From the NCBI RefSeq assembly GCF_009674665.1, contig NZ_WKJD01000012.1:1-64000 (forward strand): a DNA stretch of 64,000 bases, read 5' to 3'. The stretch comes from Agromyces kandeliae. Lineage in GTDB: Bacteria; Actinomycetota; Actinomycetes; Actinomycetales; Microbacteriaceae. Positions 44,338 through 52,166 of this stretch are shown one piece after another. Position 1 is the first letter of the stretch. Each line of letters opens with the position of its first letter. Under the pieces are notes generated by a model that worked only from the letters and a program-made list of their open reading frames with translations, was not told where the DNA came from and made no database searches. The translations under genes and the position numbers were made by a program.

Positions 44338-44456
44338 GTGCATTCCTCTCTTGGTGGTGGTGCTCGTGGTGCGGGTTCCGACCGGCGATGCCGGTGGCTG
44401 GGGCCGGACGGCGTCGGCCGGCGGGGTCGGGGTCCCGGGTTCGGCCGGGGTCGGGG

Positions 44457-45332
44457 TCATCGGTGACGCGAGGCGATCCTCTCGATCAGGCTGGTGAGGA
44501 CGAAGAAGACGAGGCCGAGCAGGATGGCGCCGATGACGAACGCCCACGCACGGGCGTACGCGCTCGATGCGGCGGCGGTCGTGATCGCCGAGCCGAGGCC
44601 CTGGCGCGGCCCGCCGAAGTACTCGGCGACGAGGGCGGAGATGACCGCGAGCGACGAGGCGATGCGGAGACCCGTGAAGAAGTGCGGCAGCGCCGACGGG
44701 ATCGTGACGAGCCGGGTCAGCTGCGACGGCGTCGCCGCGTACGACCGCATGAGGTCGCGATGCACGGGCCGCACCTGACGGAGTCCGCGCAGCGTATTCA
44801 GGAACACGGGCACGAACGCGGCGATCGACGCGATCAGGATGCGCGCGACCTCCGACGTCGAGCCGAACAGCGTGTAGAACACCGGGGCGAGCGCCACGAT
44901 CGGCACGACCGCGACCGCGGCGACGACGGGGGCGAGCATGCCGTCGATCGGCCTGGCGACGGATGCCGCGATCGCGAGCAGCACCCCGATGATCGCGCCG
45001 ATCAGGAGGCCGATGAGGGCGTTCAGGCCGGTCGCGAGGGTCGCCGCGAGCACCTGCGGGGCGTACTGCACGAGCTGGTCGAAGATCGCGGAGGGGCTGG
45101 CGAGCACGAACGGCGGGATGCCCGCGGCGACCACGACGAGCTCGACGAGCACCACGAGCACCACGAAGAGGGCGATCGGCGGCAGGACGAGCTTCGCGAA
45201 GGTCGCGAGCGGCCCGTCGCCGACGGGGCGACGGCGGCGCGGCGGGGCGGATGCCTCGAGCCCGGGCATCGCGACCGTCGGGTCCGCCTGCGACGGCGCG
45301 GCCTCGACGCGCTCCGGCGCTGCGCTCGTCAT
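44457..45332 (-). CDS. ABC importer permease
   Basis: The 291-residue permease has a hydrophilic N-terminus (about 1-45), six membrane segments and the EAA-type loop LMRSYAATPSQLTRLVTIPSALPHFFTGLRI. It belongs to the SsuC/TauC-like group. The ATG overlaps the ATPase stop (ATGA). It is the second permease of this importer, which has two non-identical permease subunits on either side of the ATPase gene. Confidence 0.9.
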   Translation of the reverse strand: MTSAAPERVEAAPSQADPTVAMPGLEASAPPRRRRPVGDGPLATFAKLVLPPIALFVVLVVLVELVVVAAGIPPFVLASPSAIFDQLVQYAPQVLAATLATGLNALIGLLIGAIIGVLLAIAASVARPIDGMLAPVVAAVAVVPIVALAPVFYTLFGSTSEVARILIASIAAFVPVFLNTLRGLRQVRPVHRDLMRSYAATPSQLTRLVTIPSALPHFFTGLRIASSLAVISALVAEYFGGPRQGLGSAITTAAASSAYARAWAFVIGAILLGLVFFVLTSLIERIASRHR

Positions 45333-46222
45333 CGCACGTCCACCCCCCGGGCCGCACCGGCGGCGGGCGTCGCCTCCGGGCCGTGCAGCGCCTCGCGCAC
45401 GGCGGTCACGCCGGCGAAGAACGCCGCGTCCTCGCGAAGGTCCTCCCCGCGCTCCGCCGCGCCGCCGAGGCGCACGTCGATCTCATCGGTGATGCGGCCG
45501 GGGCGGGGCGACATCACGACGACGCGGTCGGAGAGGTAGACCGCCTCGGGGATCGAGTGCGTCACGAACACGACCGCGGCGCCGGTCTCGGCGCGGATCT
45601 TCAGGAGCTCGGTCTGCATGCGCTCGCGGGTCATCTCGTCGAGCGCGCCGAACGGCTCGTCCATGAGGAGCAGCCGGGGCTGCTCGGCGAGCGAGCGGGC
45701 GATCGCGACGCGCTGCTGCATGCCGCCCGAGAGCTGGTCGGGGTAGTGCTTGGCGAAGTCGGCGAGGCCCACGAGCTCGAGCAGCTCGGCGACACGTGCG
45801 CGGCGGGTCGAGGCATCCGCCCCGTGCAGTTGGAGCGGCAGCTCGATGTTCGCCGCGACGGTTCGCCACGGCAGGAGGCCGGCCTGCTGGAACGCGATGC
45901 CGTACGACTGGTCGATGCGGGCCTGGCGGGAGGTCTTGCCGAAGACCCGGATCTCGCCCGCGGTCGGTTCGTCGAGGTCGGCGATGAGCCGGAGCAGGGT
46001 CGACTTGCCGCAGCCGGACGGGCCGATGAGCGACACGAACTCGCCGTCGTGCACCGTGAGCTCGATGCCCGTGAGCGCGGTCACCTCGGCGCCCTTGGCG
46101 CCCGTGAAGACGCGCTCGACGCCCCGGGCGACGACGGCCTCGGTCGCGTCGGCGGTGGCCGTCGTCGCGCCGCCGGAGGCCGAGGGATGGGGGGCGGGCG
46201 TGCTCGGGTTCGGGGTGCTCAT
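45329..46222 (-). CDS. ABC importer ATP-binding protein
   Basis: The 297-residue ATPase of the nitrate/sulfonate/pyrimidine group has Walker [11 protein letters not shown]-loop [12 protein letters not shown], signature [15 protein letters not shown], Walker [13 protein letters not shown] and switch His in VTHSIPEA. A 30-residue Ala/Pro/Thr extension precedes the domain. The ATG overlaps the upstream permease stop, and its own stop overlaps the next permease. Confidence 0.93.
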   Translation of the reverse strand: MSTPNPSTPAPHPSASGGATTATADATEAVVARGVERVFTGAKGAEVTALTGIELTVHDGEFVSLIGPSGCGKSTLLRLIADLDEPTAGEIRVFGKTSRQARIDQSYGIAFQQAGLLPWRTVAANIELPLQLHGADASTRRARVAELLELVGLADFAKHYPDQLSGGMQQRVAIARSLAEQPRLLLMDEPFGALDEMTRERMQTELLKIRAETGAAVVFVTHSIPEAVYLSDRVVVMSPRPGRITDEIDVRLGGAAERGEDLREDAAFFAGVTAVREALHGPEATPAAGAARGVDVR

Positions 46223-47148
46223 GCGACGGTCTCCTGTCGGCGGAACGGGCTGAGGAAGGCGGCGAGGAGGGCGACGAACCCGGCTGCGACGAGGCCGAGC
46301 AGCACCGCGCCGAGGATCGGGGCCCAGGGCTTCGCCGGGTCGCTCGACGCGGCGACCGCGGTCTCGAGGATGAGCCGGCCGATGCCGCCCGTGAACCCGA
46401 CCGAGATCTCGGCGACGACGGTGCCGACGACGGCGTTGGCGGCGGCGAGCCGCAGCGCCGGGATGAGGAACGGGACGCTCGCGGGCAGGCGGAGCCGGAA
46501 CAGCGTCGTCCACCACCCCGCCGCATAGCTGCGCATGAGGTCGAGGTGCGCGGCATCCGGCGACTGCAGGCCCCGCAGGGCGCCGACGGCGACCGGGAAG
46601 AACGCGAGGTAGCTCGCGATGATCACGACCGACATCCAGCTCTCCCACGAGAACGCGCCGAACTCGAGGCGCGAGCCCCAGTTGCGGATGAGGGGCGCGA
46701 GCGCGATGAGCGGAACGGTCTGGCTGAGGATGACGAAGGGGAGCACCGCGCGCTCCGCGATGCGGAAGCCGAGCATCAGCAGCGCGAGCACGAAGCCGAC
46801 GACGACGCCCACGAGCCAGCCGAGCGCGGCGACGCCGAGGCTCGTGAGCGCCGCGAGCAACACGACCACGCCGAGCGGCAGCGCGCCCGACGCCCGGGTC
46901 ACGGGCTCGACGATGCGCGCGAACATCTCCCAGATGTGCGGCATCGCCAGGTCGCTCGTGCGCGGCAGCAGGCGGATGCCGCTGCCCGTCACGCCCTCCT
47001 GCGCGCCGACCAGCCACCCGTCGGCTGGGCCGACGAGCTTGTACAGCTCCCAGAGCGCGGCGAGCGCGATGACGCCGACCACGCCCCAGGCCACCGCGCG
47101 CCAGCGGTGCGCGCGCCTGGCCCGGGGGGTCGTCGCGGTCGTCGTCAT
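46219..47148 (-). CDS. ABC importer permease
   Basis: The 309-residue permease has a first helix at about 17-37, then a long loop (about 38-90) and five further helices. The EAA-type loop reads LMRSYAAGWWTTLFRLRLPASVPFLIPALRL. It differs from the other permease, so the channel is a heterodimer. The ATG overlaps the stop of the LLM oxidoreductase gene (ATGA). Confidence 0.9.
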   Translation of the reverse strand: MTTTATTPRARRAHRWRAVAWGVVGVIALAALWELYKLVGPADGWLVGAQEGVTGSGIRLLPRTSDLAMPHIWEMFARIVEPVTRASGALPLGVVVLLAALTSLGVAALGWLVGVVVGFVLALLMLGFRIAERAVLPFVILSQTVPLIALAPLIRNWGSRLEFGAFSWESWMSVVIIASYLAFFPVAVGALRGLQSPDAAHLDLMRSYAAGWWTTLFRLRLPASVPFLIPALRLAAANAVVGTVVAEISVGFTGGIGRLILETAVAASSDPAKPWAPILGAVLLGLVAAGFVALLAAFLSPFRRQETVA

Positions 47149-48161
47149 GCCTTCGCCGTGAGGTGCTCGGTCATGGCGGGGATCACGGTCTCGCCGTACA
47201 CCCGCATCGTCTCCTCCTTGTTGTCGTGCTGGAGGTAGCCGGCGAACTGGTCGACGCCGAGCTCGGCGAGCTGCTTGAGCTTCTCGATGTGCTCCTCGGC
47301 GGTGCCGAGGACGCAGAAGCGCTCGACGATCTCGTCGGGCACGAAGTCGACGTGGTCGTTGTCGGCCTTGCCGTGGGTGTTGTAGTCGTAGCCCTCGCGA
47401 CCGCGGATGTACTCGGTGAGCGCGTCGGGCACGCTGCCGTGCTCGCCGTACTTGGCCACGATGTCGGCCACGTGATTGCCGACCATGCCGCCGAACCAGC
47501 GCGACTGGTCGAGCATGTGCGCGCGGTCCTCGCCGATGTAGAACGGCGCGGCCACGCAGAACTTGATCGACATCGGGTCGCGCCCGACGGCCTCCGCGGC
47601 GTCCCGCACGGTCTTGATCATCCACGCGGCGATGTCGACGTCGGCGAGCTGCAGGATGAAGCCGTCGCCGACCTCGCCGGTGAGCTTCAGGGCCATCGGG
47701 CCGTACGCGGCGACCCAGACCTCGAGCTCGGAACCCGTCGACCACGGGAACCGCAGCGTCGAGCCCTTGTACTCGACGGCCCGCGAGTTCGCGAGCTCGC
47801 GGATGACGTGGATCGACTCGCGCAGCTCGCGCATCGTCACCGGCTTGCCGTTGGTGACGCGCACGGCCGAGTCGCCGCGGCCGATGCCGCAGACGGTGCG
47901 GTTGCCGTACATCTCGTTGAGCGTCGCGAACGTCGACGCGGTGACGGTCCAGTCGCGCGTGGCCGGGTTGGTCACGAACGGGCCGACGGTCACGCGCCGC
48001 GTCTCGGCGAGGATCTGCGAGTGGATGACGTACGGCTCCTCCCACAGCAGGTGCGAGTCGAAGGTCCAGACGTGGCTGAACCCGAACTGCTCCGCGAGCT
48101 TGGCGAGGTGGACCGCCCGCGAGGCGGGCGGGTTGGTCTGCAGGACGACTCCGAAGTCCAT
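47145..48161 (-). CDS. LLM-class F420-dependent oxidoreductase (hydantoinase-cluster type)
   Basis: This 338-residue luciferase-like TIM-barrel protein contains SHVWTFDSHLLWEEPYV, GPFVTNPATRDWTVTASTFATLNE, GIGRGDSAVR, WVAAYGPMALKLTGEVGDGFILQ and the C-terminal VDQFAGYLQHDNKEETMRVYGE. That pattern matches the F420-dependent subfamily that recurs in dihydropyrimidinase gene clusters. The reaction is not established. It could carry out an unusual reductive or oxidative step on the pyrimidine ring. It overlaps the permease start and follows the dihydropyrimidinase by 19 bases. Confidence 0.85.
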   Translation of the reverse strand: MDFGVVLQTNPPASRAVHLAKLAEQFGFSHVWTFDSHLLWEEPYVIHSQILAETRRVTVGPFVTNPATRDWTVTASTFATLNEMYGNRTVCGIGRGDSAVRVTNGKPVTMRELRESIHVIRELANSRAVEYKGSTLRFPWSTGSELEVWVAAYGPMALKLTGEVGDGFILQLADVDIAAWMIKTVRDAAEAVGRDPMSIKFCVAAPFYIGEDRAHMLDQSRWFGGMVGNHVADIVAKYGEHGSVPDALTEYIRGREGYDYNTHGKADNDHVDFVPDEIVERFCVLGTAEEHIEKLKQLAELGVDQFAGYLQHDNKEETMRVYGETVIPAMTEHLTAKA

Positions 48162-48180
48162 GGCGGGGTTCCTCTCCCGA

Positions 48181-49617
48181 TCAGATGAGGTATTGGCTCA
48201 GGCCGCGCTTGAGGTAGCGCCCGTCGCCCTTGGCGCCGACGTAGGCGTCGCCATCGACGACGACCTTGCCCCGGCTCATGACCGTGTCGACCTTGCCGTC
48301 GATCTCGTAGCCCTCCCACGCGGAGTAGTCCATGTTCATGTGGTGGGTCTTGTCGAGCCCGATCGACGTGTGGCCGTTGGGGTCGTAGACGACGATGTCG
48401 GCGTCGGCGCCGGGCTGGATGACGCCCTTGGTGCCGTACAGGCCGAACATGCGCGCCGGCGTCGTGCTCGTGAGCTCGACCCAGCGCTCGAGCGTGATCT
48501 CGCCGGTCACGACGCCCTGGTACATGAGGTCCATGCGGTGCTCGATCGAGCCGATGCCGTTCGGGATCTTCCGGAAGTCGCCGAGGCCGAGCTCCTTCTG
48601 GTCCTTCATGCAGAAGGGGCAGTGGTCGGTCGAGACCATCTGCAGGTCGTTCGTGCGGAGGGCCTGCCACATCGAGTCCTGGTGGCCCTCGGCGCGCGAG
48701 CGGAGCGGCGTCGAGCAGACCCACTTCGCGCCCTCGAAGGCGCCCCACTGGTCGCTCCGTGCACCGAGCTGGTCCTCCAGCGAGAGGTACAGGTACTGCG
48801 GGCACGTCTCGCCGTAGACGTTCTGGCCCTTGTCGCGAGCCCAGGCGAGCTGCTCGACGGCCTGCTTCGCCGACACGTGCACGACGTAGAGGGGCGCGCC
48901 CGTGAGCTTCGCGAGCATGATCGCGCGGTGCGTCGCCTCCTCCTCCATCTCCCAGGCCCGGGCGATGCCGTGGTAGTACGGGTCGGTCTTGCCCTGGTCC
49001 ACCAGCTGCTGGGCGAGCACGTCGATGGCGGGACCGTTCTCGGCGTGCATCATCGTGAGCATGCCGGTGTCGCGCGAGACCTGCATGGCCTTCAGGATCT
49101 GCGCGTCGTCGGAGTAGAAGACGCCCGGGTAGGCCATGAACATCTTGAAGCTCGTGACGCCCTCGTCGGGCAGCTTCTTCATCGCCTCGAGCGACGCCTC
49201 GTTGACGTCGCCGACGATCTGGTGGAACCCGTAGTCGATCGCGCAGTTGCCGCCGGCCTTCTCGTGCCAGGCGGCCAACCCGTCTTCGAGTCGCTGGCCG
49301 AACGTCTGCACGGCGAAGTCGATGATCGAGGTCGTGCCGCCGTGGGCGGCGGCGATCGTGCCCGACTCGAAGGTGTCGGACGCCTCGGTGCCGCCGAACG
49401 GGAGCTGCATGTGGGTGTGGGCGTCGATGCCGCCGGGGATGACGTACTTGCCGGTGGCGTCGACGACGCGGTCGACGGATGCCGCGACATCCGTGCCGAA
49501 CAGCTCGCTGCCGGGCTGCAGGACGGCGACGATCTTCTCGCCGTCGACGAGCACGTCGGCCGCGGAACGGCCGGTGGCGCTGACGACGGTGCCGCCGGAG
49601 ATGAGGGTGGTGGCCAT
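48181..49617 (-). CDS. hydA: dihydropyrimidinase/hydantoinase
   Basis: The 478-residue cyclic amidohydrolase has metal ligands His67 and His69 (GGIDAHTHMQLP), the carboxylated Lys158 (GVTSFKMFMAYPG), MMHAENG, VVHVSAKQAVEQ and STDHCPF. It opens dihydrouracil, dihydrothymine or a hydantoin to the N-carbamoyl amino acid. The length is typical. The ATG follows GGAGCGAAG. It lies between the ureidopropionase-type gene and the LLM gene in the same operon. Confidence 0.93.
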   Translation of the reverse strand: MATTLISGGTVVSATGRSAADVLVDGEKIVAVLQPGSELFGTDVAASVDRVVDATGKYVIPGGIDAHTHMQLPFGGTEASDTFESGTIAAAHGGTTSIIDFAVQTFGQRLEDGLAAWHEKAGGNCAIDYGFHQIVGDVNEASLEAMKKLPDEGVTSFKMFMAYPGVFYSDDAQILKAMQVSRDTGMLTMMHAENGPAIDVLAQQLVDQGKTDPYYHGIARAWEMEEEATHRAIMLAKLTGAPLYVVHVSAKQAVEQLAWARDKGQNVYGETCPQYLYLSLEDQLGARSDQWGAFEGAKWVCSTPLRSRAEGHQDSMWQALRTNDLQMVSTDHCPFCMKDQKELGLGDFRKIPNGIGSIEHRMDLMYQGVVTGEITLERWVELTSTTPARMFGLYGTKGVIQPGADADIVVYDPNGHTSIGLDKTHHMNMDYSAWEGYEIDGKVDTVMSRGKVVVDGDAYVGAKGDGRYLKRGLSQYLI

Positions 49618-49644
49618 GGACTTCGCTCCTTCGCGTCTCGTCGG

Positions 49645-50493
49645 CTACGGCTTCGGGATGGACGTGTACGACTCGGGCCGGCGGTCGCGGTAGAACTGCC
49701 ACGCGTTGCGGACCTGGCGGATCATGTCCATGTCGAGGTCGCGGACCACGACCTCCTCATCGGTCTCCGATCCGTACTCGCCGACGATGTTGCCCTGCGG
49801 GTCGACGAACTGGCTCTTGCCGTAGAAGTTCACGGCGAGGTCGCCGTACTCGTTGTCCTCGAGGCCGACGCGGTTCGCGGCGCCGATGAAGTAGCCGTTC
49901 GCGGCGGCCGCCGCCGGCTGCTCGATCTCCCAGAGGCGGTTCGAGAGGCCCGGCTTGGTCGCGTTGGGGTTGAACACGATCTGCGCGCCGTTCAGGCCGA
50001 GCTCGCGCCATCCCTCGGGGAAGTGCCGGTCGTAGCAGATGTAGACGCCGATGGGGCCGACGGCGGTCTGGAAGACCGGGTAGCCGAGGTTGCCGGGCCG
50101 GAAGTAGAACTTCTCCCAGAACTTGTCGAGGTTCGGGATGTGGTGCTTGCGGTACGAGCCGAGGATCGTGCCGTCGGCGTCGACGACGACCGCGGTGTTG
50201 TAGTAGACGCCGGGCTGCTCCTCCTCGTAGATGGGCAGCACCATGACCATCTCGAGCTCCTTGGCGAGGGCCGCGAAGCGCTGGACGATCGGGCCATCGG
50301 CGGGCTCGGCGTAGTCGTAGTACTTCACGTCCTCCGTGATGCCGAAGTAGGGCCCGTAGAAGAGCTCCTGGAAGCAGATCACCTGGGCGCCCTGCTCCTT
50401 CGCCTGGCGCGCGAACTGCTCGTGCTTGTCGAGCATCGACTCCTTGTCACCCGTCCACGTGGTCTGGGTGATGGCCGCTCGAACGATCGTCAT
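49645..50493 (-). CDS. nitrilase-superfamily N-carbamoyl amino acid amidohydrolase (beta-ureidopropionase type)
   Basis: This 282-residue enzyme has the nitrilase triad Glu43 (CFQELF), Lys116 (YRKHHIP) and Cys153 (YICYDRHFPEG). It removes the carbamoyl group from N-carbamoyl-beta-alanine or similar products of the dihydropyrimidinase, releasing ammonia and CO2. Features such as NPNATKPGLSNRLWEIEQPAAA fit the ureidopropionase subgroup. The ATG follows CAGGAGG. It is the first gene of the leftward operon, opposite the MocR gene. Confidence 0.9.
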   Translation of the reverse strand: MTIVRAAITQTTWTGDKESMLDKHEQFARQAKEQGAQVICFQELFYGPYFGITEDVKYYDYAEPADGPIVQRFAALAKELEMVMVLPIYEEEQPGVYYNTAVVVDADGTILGSYRKHHIPNLDKFWEKFYFRPGNLGYPVFQTAVGPIGVYICYDRHFPEGWRELGLNGAQIVFNPNATKPGLSNRLWEIEQPAAAAANGYFIGAANRVGLEDNEYGDLAVNFYGKSQFVDPQGNIVGEYGSETDEEVVVRDLDMDMIRQVRNAWQFYRDRRPESYTSIPKP

Positions 50494-50661
50494 GGTGCCT
50501 CCTGAGTCGGTCGGCGTCGTTGCCGCCAGCGGTGCAGGCGTGGAGCTCAGTGCCTGCCGTGCGCGCGGTGACGCCGAGCAGTGGTGCCGAGAATCGACGC
50601 CGGGTGGGGACCGGCGGCGGGTGCCAGATCGGGGTTGCGACCCGTTCTGTTATTCTTCGGC

Positions 50662-50685
50662 GTGAACATTTCCCTTTTGTTTCAC
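50662..50685. promoter_or_regulatory. candidate operator in the divergent pyrimidine-cluster promoter
   Basis: GTGAA (50662-50666) and TTCAC (50681-50685) form an inverted repeat with a 14-base AT-rich centre in the 241-base gap between the ureidopropionase-type gene and the MocR gene. The gap is much richer in A/T than the surroundings. Binding by the MocR regulator is a guess. Confidence 0.35.
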
Positions 50686-50734
50686 TCTGTGACGTGGTGG
50701 TTAAACATCCTGTCCCTTGCTTCGTGAGGAGGCA

Positions 50735-52153
50735 ATGGTGCGATCAGGTATTCGAGTGGATGTCTCCGAGCTGACCTCGCTCGCGCCCTTCGCCGACACG
50801 ACCCCGCGCGGCATCGCCGCCGACCTCGCGCGGCTCGTGAACAACGGGGAACTCGAGGCGGGAGTCCGCCTGCCCACGGTGCGAGAACTCGCCTCGTCGC
50901 TCGGCGTGAGCCCCGCCACCATCAGCCAGGCGTGGCAGGCGCTCGCGCGGGCCGGGCTCATCGAGTCGCGCGGCCGGGCGGGCAGCTTCGTACGACGGGA
51001 CGCCTCGGCCGGCCCCGCGATGCGCATGCGCGGCATGGCCCCGCCCGACGACCCCGTGCGGCTCGACCTCTCGCGCGGCACGCCCGACCCGCTGCTGCTG
51101 CCGGCGCTCGGCCCCGCACTCTCGCGCGTGTCGGCACGGGCCGACGTCGGGAGCTACCAGGCCGAACCCGTGATCCCCGCGCTCGCGGCGGTCCTGCGCC
51201 GGTCCTGGCCCAGCGAGGCCGAGTCGATCGTCGTCGTCGACGGTGCGCTCGACGCCATCTCGCGCACGCTCGACCAGGTCGTGCGATTCGGCGACCGCGT
51301 CGTCGTCGAGCACCCCGGCTTCCCACCGTTCCTCGACCTCCTCGACCTGCTCGGCGCCGAGGCCGTGCCGGTCGCGATCGACGAGCAGGGCATGTCTCCG
51401 GAGGGGCTCGCCGTCGCGCTGCGTCGCCGGCCCGCGGCCATCCTGCTGCAACCTCGCGCCCAGAACCCGACGGGCGCGTCGATGACGCCGGCCCGTGCCG
51501 CGGCGCTCGCGGGAGTCATCCGCTCGGCCGTCGACGAGCACGGCCTCGACCTCGTCGTCGTCGAGGACGACCACTCGGGACTCATCTCGACCGAGGGCGA
51601 CGTCACGCTCGGCACGCACCTGCCCGACCGCGTCGTGCACGTGCGCAGCTTCTCGAAGTCGCACGGCCCCGACCTGCGCATCGCCGCCGTCGGCGGCCCG
51701 CGCGACCTCATCGGCCGGATCATGGCGCGGCGCATGCTCGGCCCGGGGTGGACGAGCCGGATGCTCCAGTCGATCCTGCTCGACCTGCTGACCGACGGCG
51801 CGGCCATCGACGCCGTCGCCGAGGCGCGCCGCGCGTACTACACGCGCCAGCGCGCGCTCGGGGACGCGCTGCGGTCGCGCGGCATCCCGGTGATGCACGC
51901 CGACGGCATCAACCTGTGGATGCCCGTGCTCTCGGAGCGGTCGACGCTCGTGCAGCTCGCGGCGGCCGGCATCCGCGTGGCGGGCGGGACCCCGTTCCTC
52001 GCGGCGGCCAACGGTGCACCCGTCGCCGGCGCCTCCCGCCGGAACGGCCACGAGTTCGTGCGCGTGACGGTGGGCGCGGTGCGCGAGGACGCCGCGGCGG
52101 TCGCGGACGCCCTCGCCGTCGCAGGGCAGCACCTGGCGGCGGGCGGGTACTAG
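50735..52153 (+). CDS. MocR-type regulator (GntR helix-turn-helix fused to aminotransferase domain)
   Basis: The 472-residue regulator has an N-terminal GntR winged helix (about 15-85: GIAADLARLVNNGELEAGVRLPTVRELASSLGVSPATISQAWQAL) and a class I aminotransferase-like domain (about 110-470) with PLP lysine in VRSFSKSHGPDLRI, QPRAQNPTGASM and VEDDHSG. It probably responds to an amino compound, perhaps beta-alanine or 3-aminoisobutyrate, and controls the divergent operon. AGGAGG lies only 2 bases before ATG 50735 but 5 before GTG 50738, so the latter may be the true start. Confidence 0.9.
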   Translation: MVRSGIRVDVSELTSLAPFADTTPRGIAADLARLVNNGELEAGVRLPTVRELASSLGVSPATISQAWQALARAGLIESRGRAGSFVRRDASAGPAMRMRGMAPPDDPVRLDLSRGTPDPLLLPALGPALSRVSARADVGSYQAEPVIPALAAVLRRSWPSEAESIVVVDGALDAISRTLDQVVRFGDRVVVEHPGFPPFLDLLDLLGAEAVPVAIDEQGMSPEGLAVALRRRPAAILLQPRAQNPTGASMTPARAAALAGVIRSAVDEHGLDLVVVEDDHSGLISTEGDVTLGTHLPDRVVHVRSFSKSHGPDLRIAAVGGPRDLIGRIMARRMLGPGWTSRMLQSILLDLLTDGAAIDAVAEARRAYYTRQRALGDALRSRGIPVMHADGINLWMPVLSERSTLVQLAAAGIRVAGGTPFLAAANGAPVAGASRRNGHEFVRVTVGAVREDAAAVADALAVAGQHLAAGGY

Positions 52154-52166
52154 CCCCCGGCCCCGA

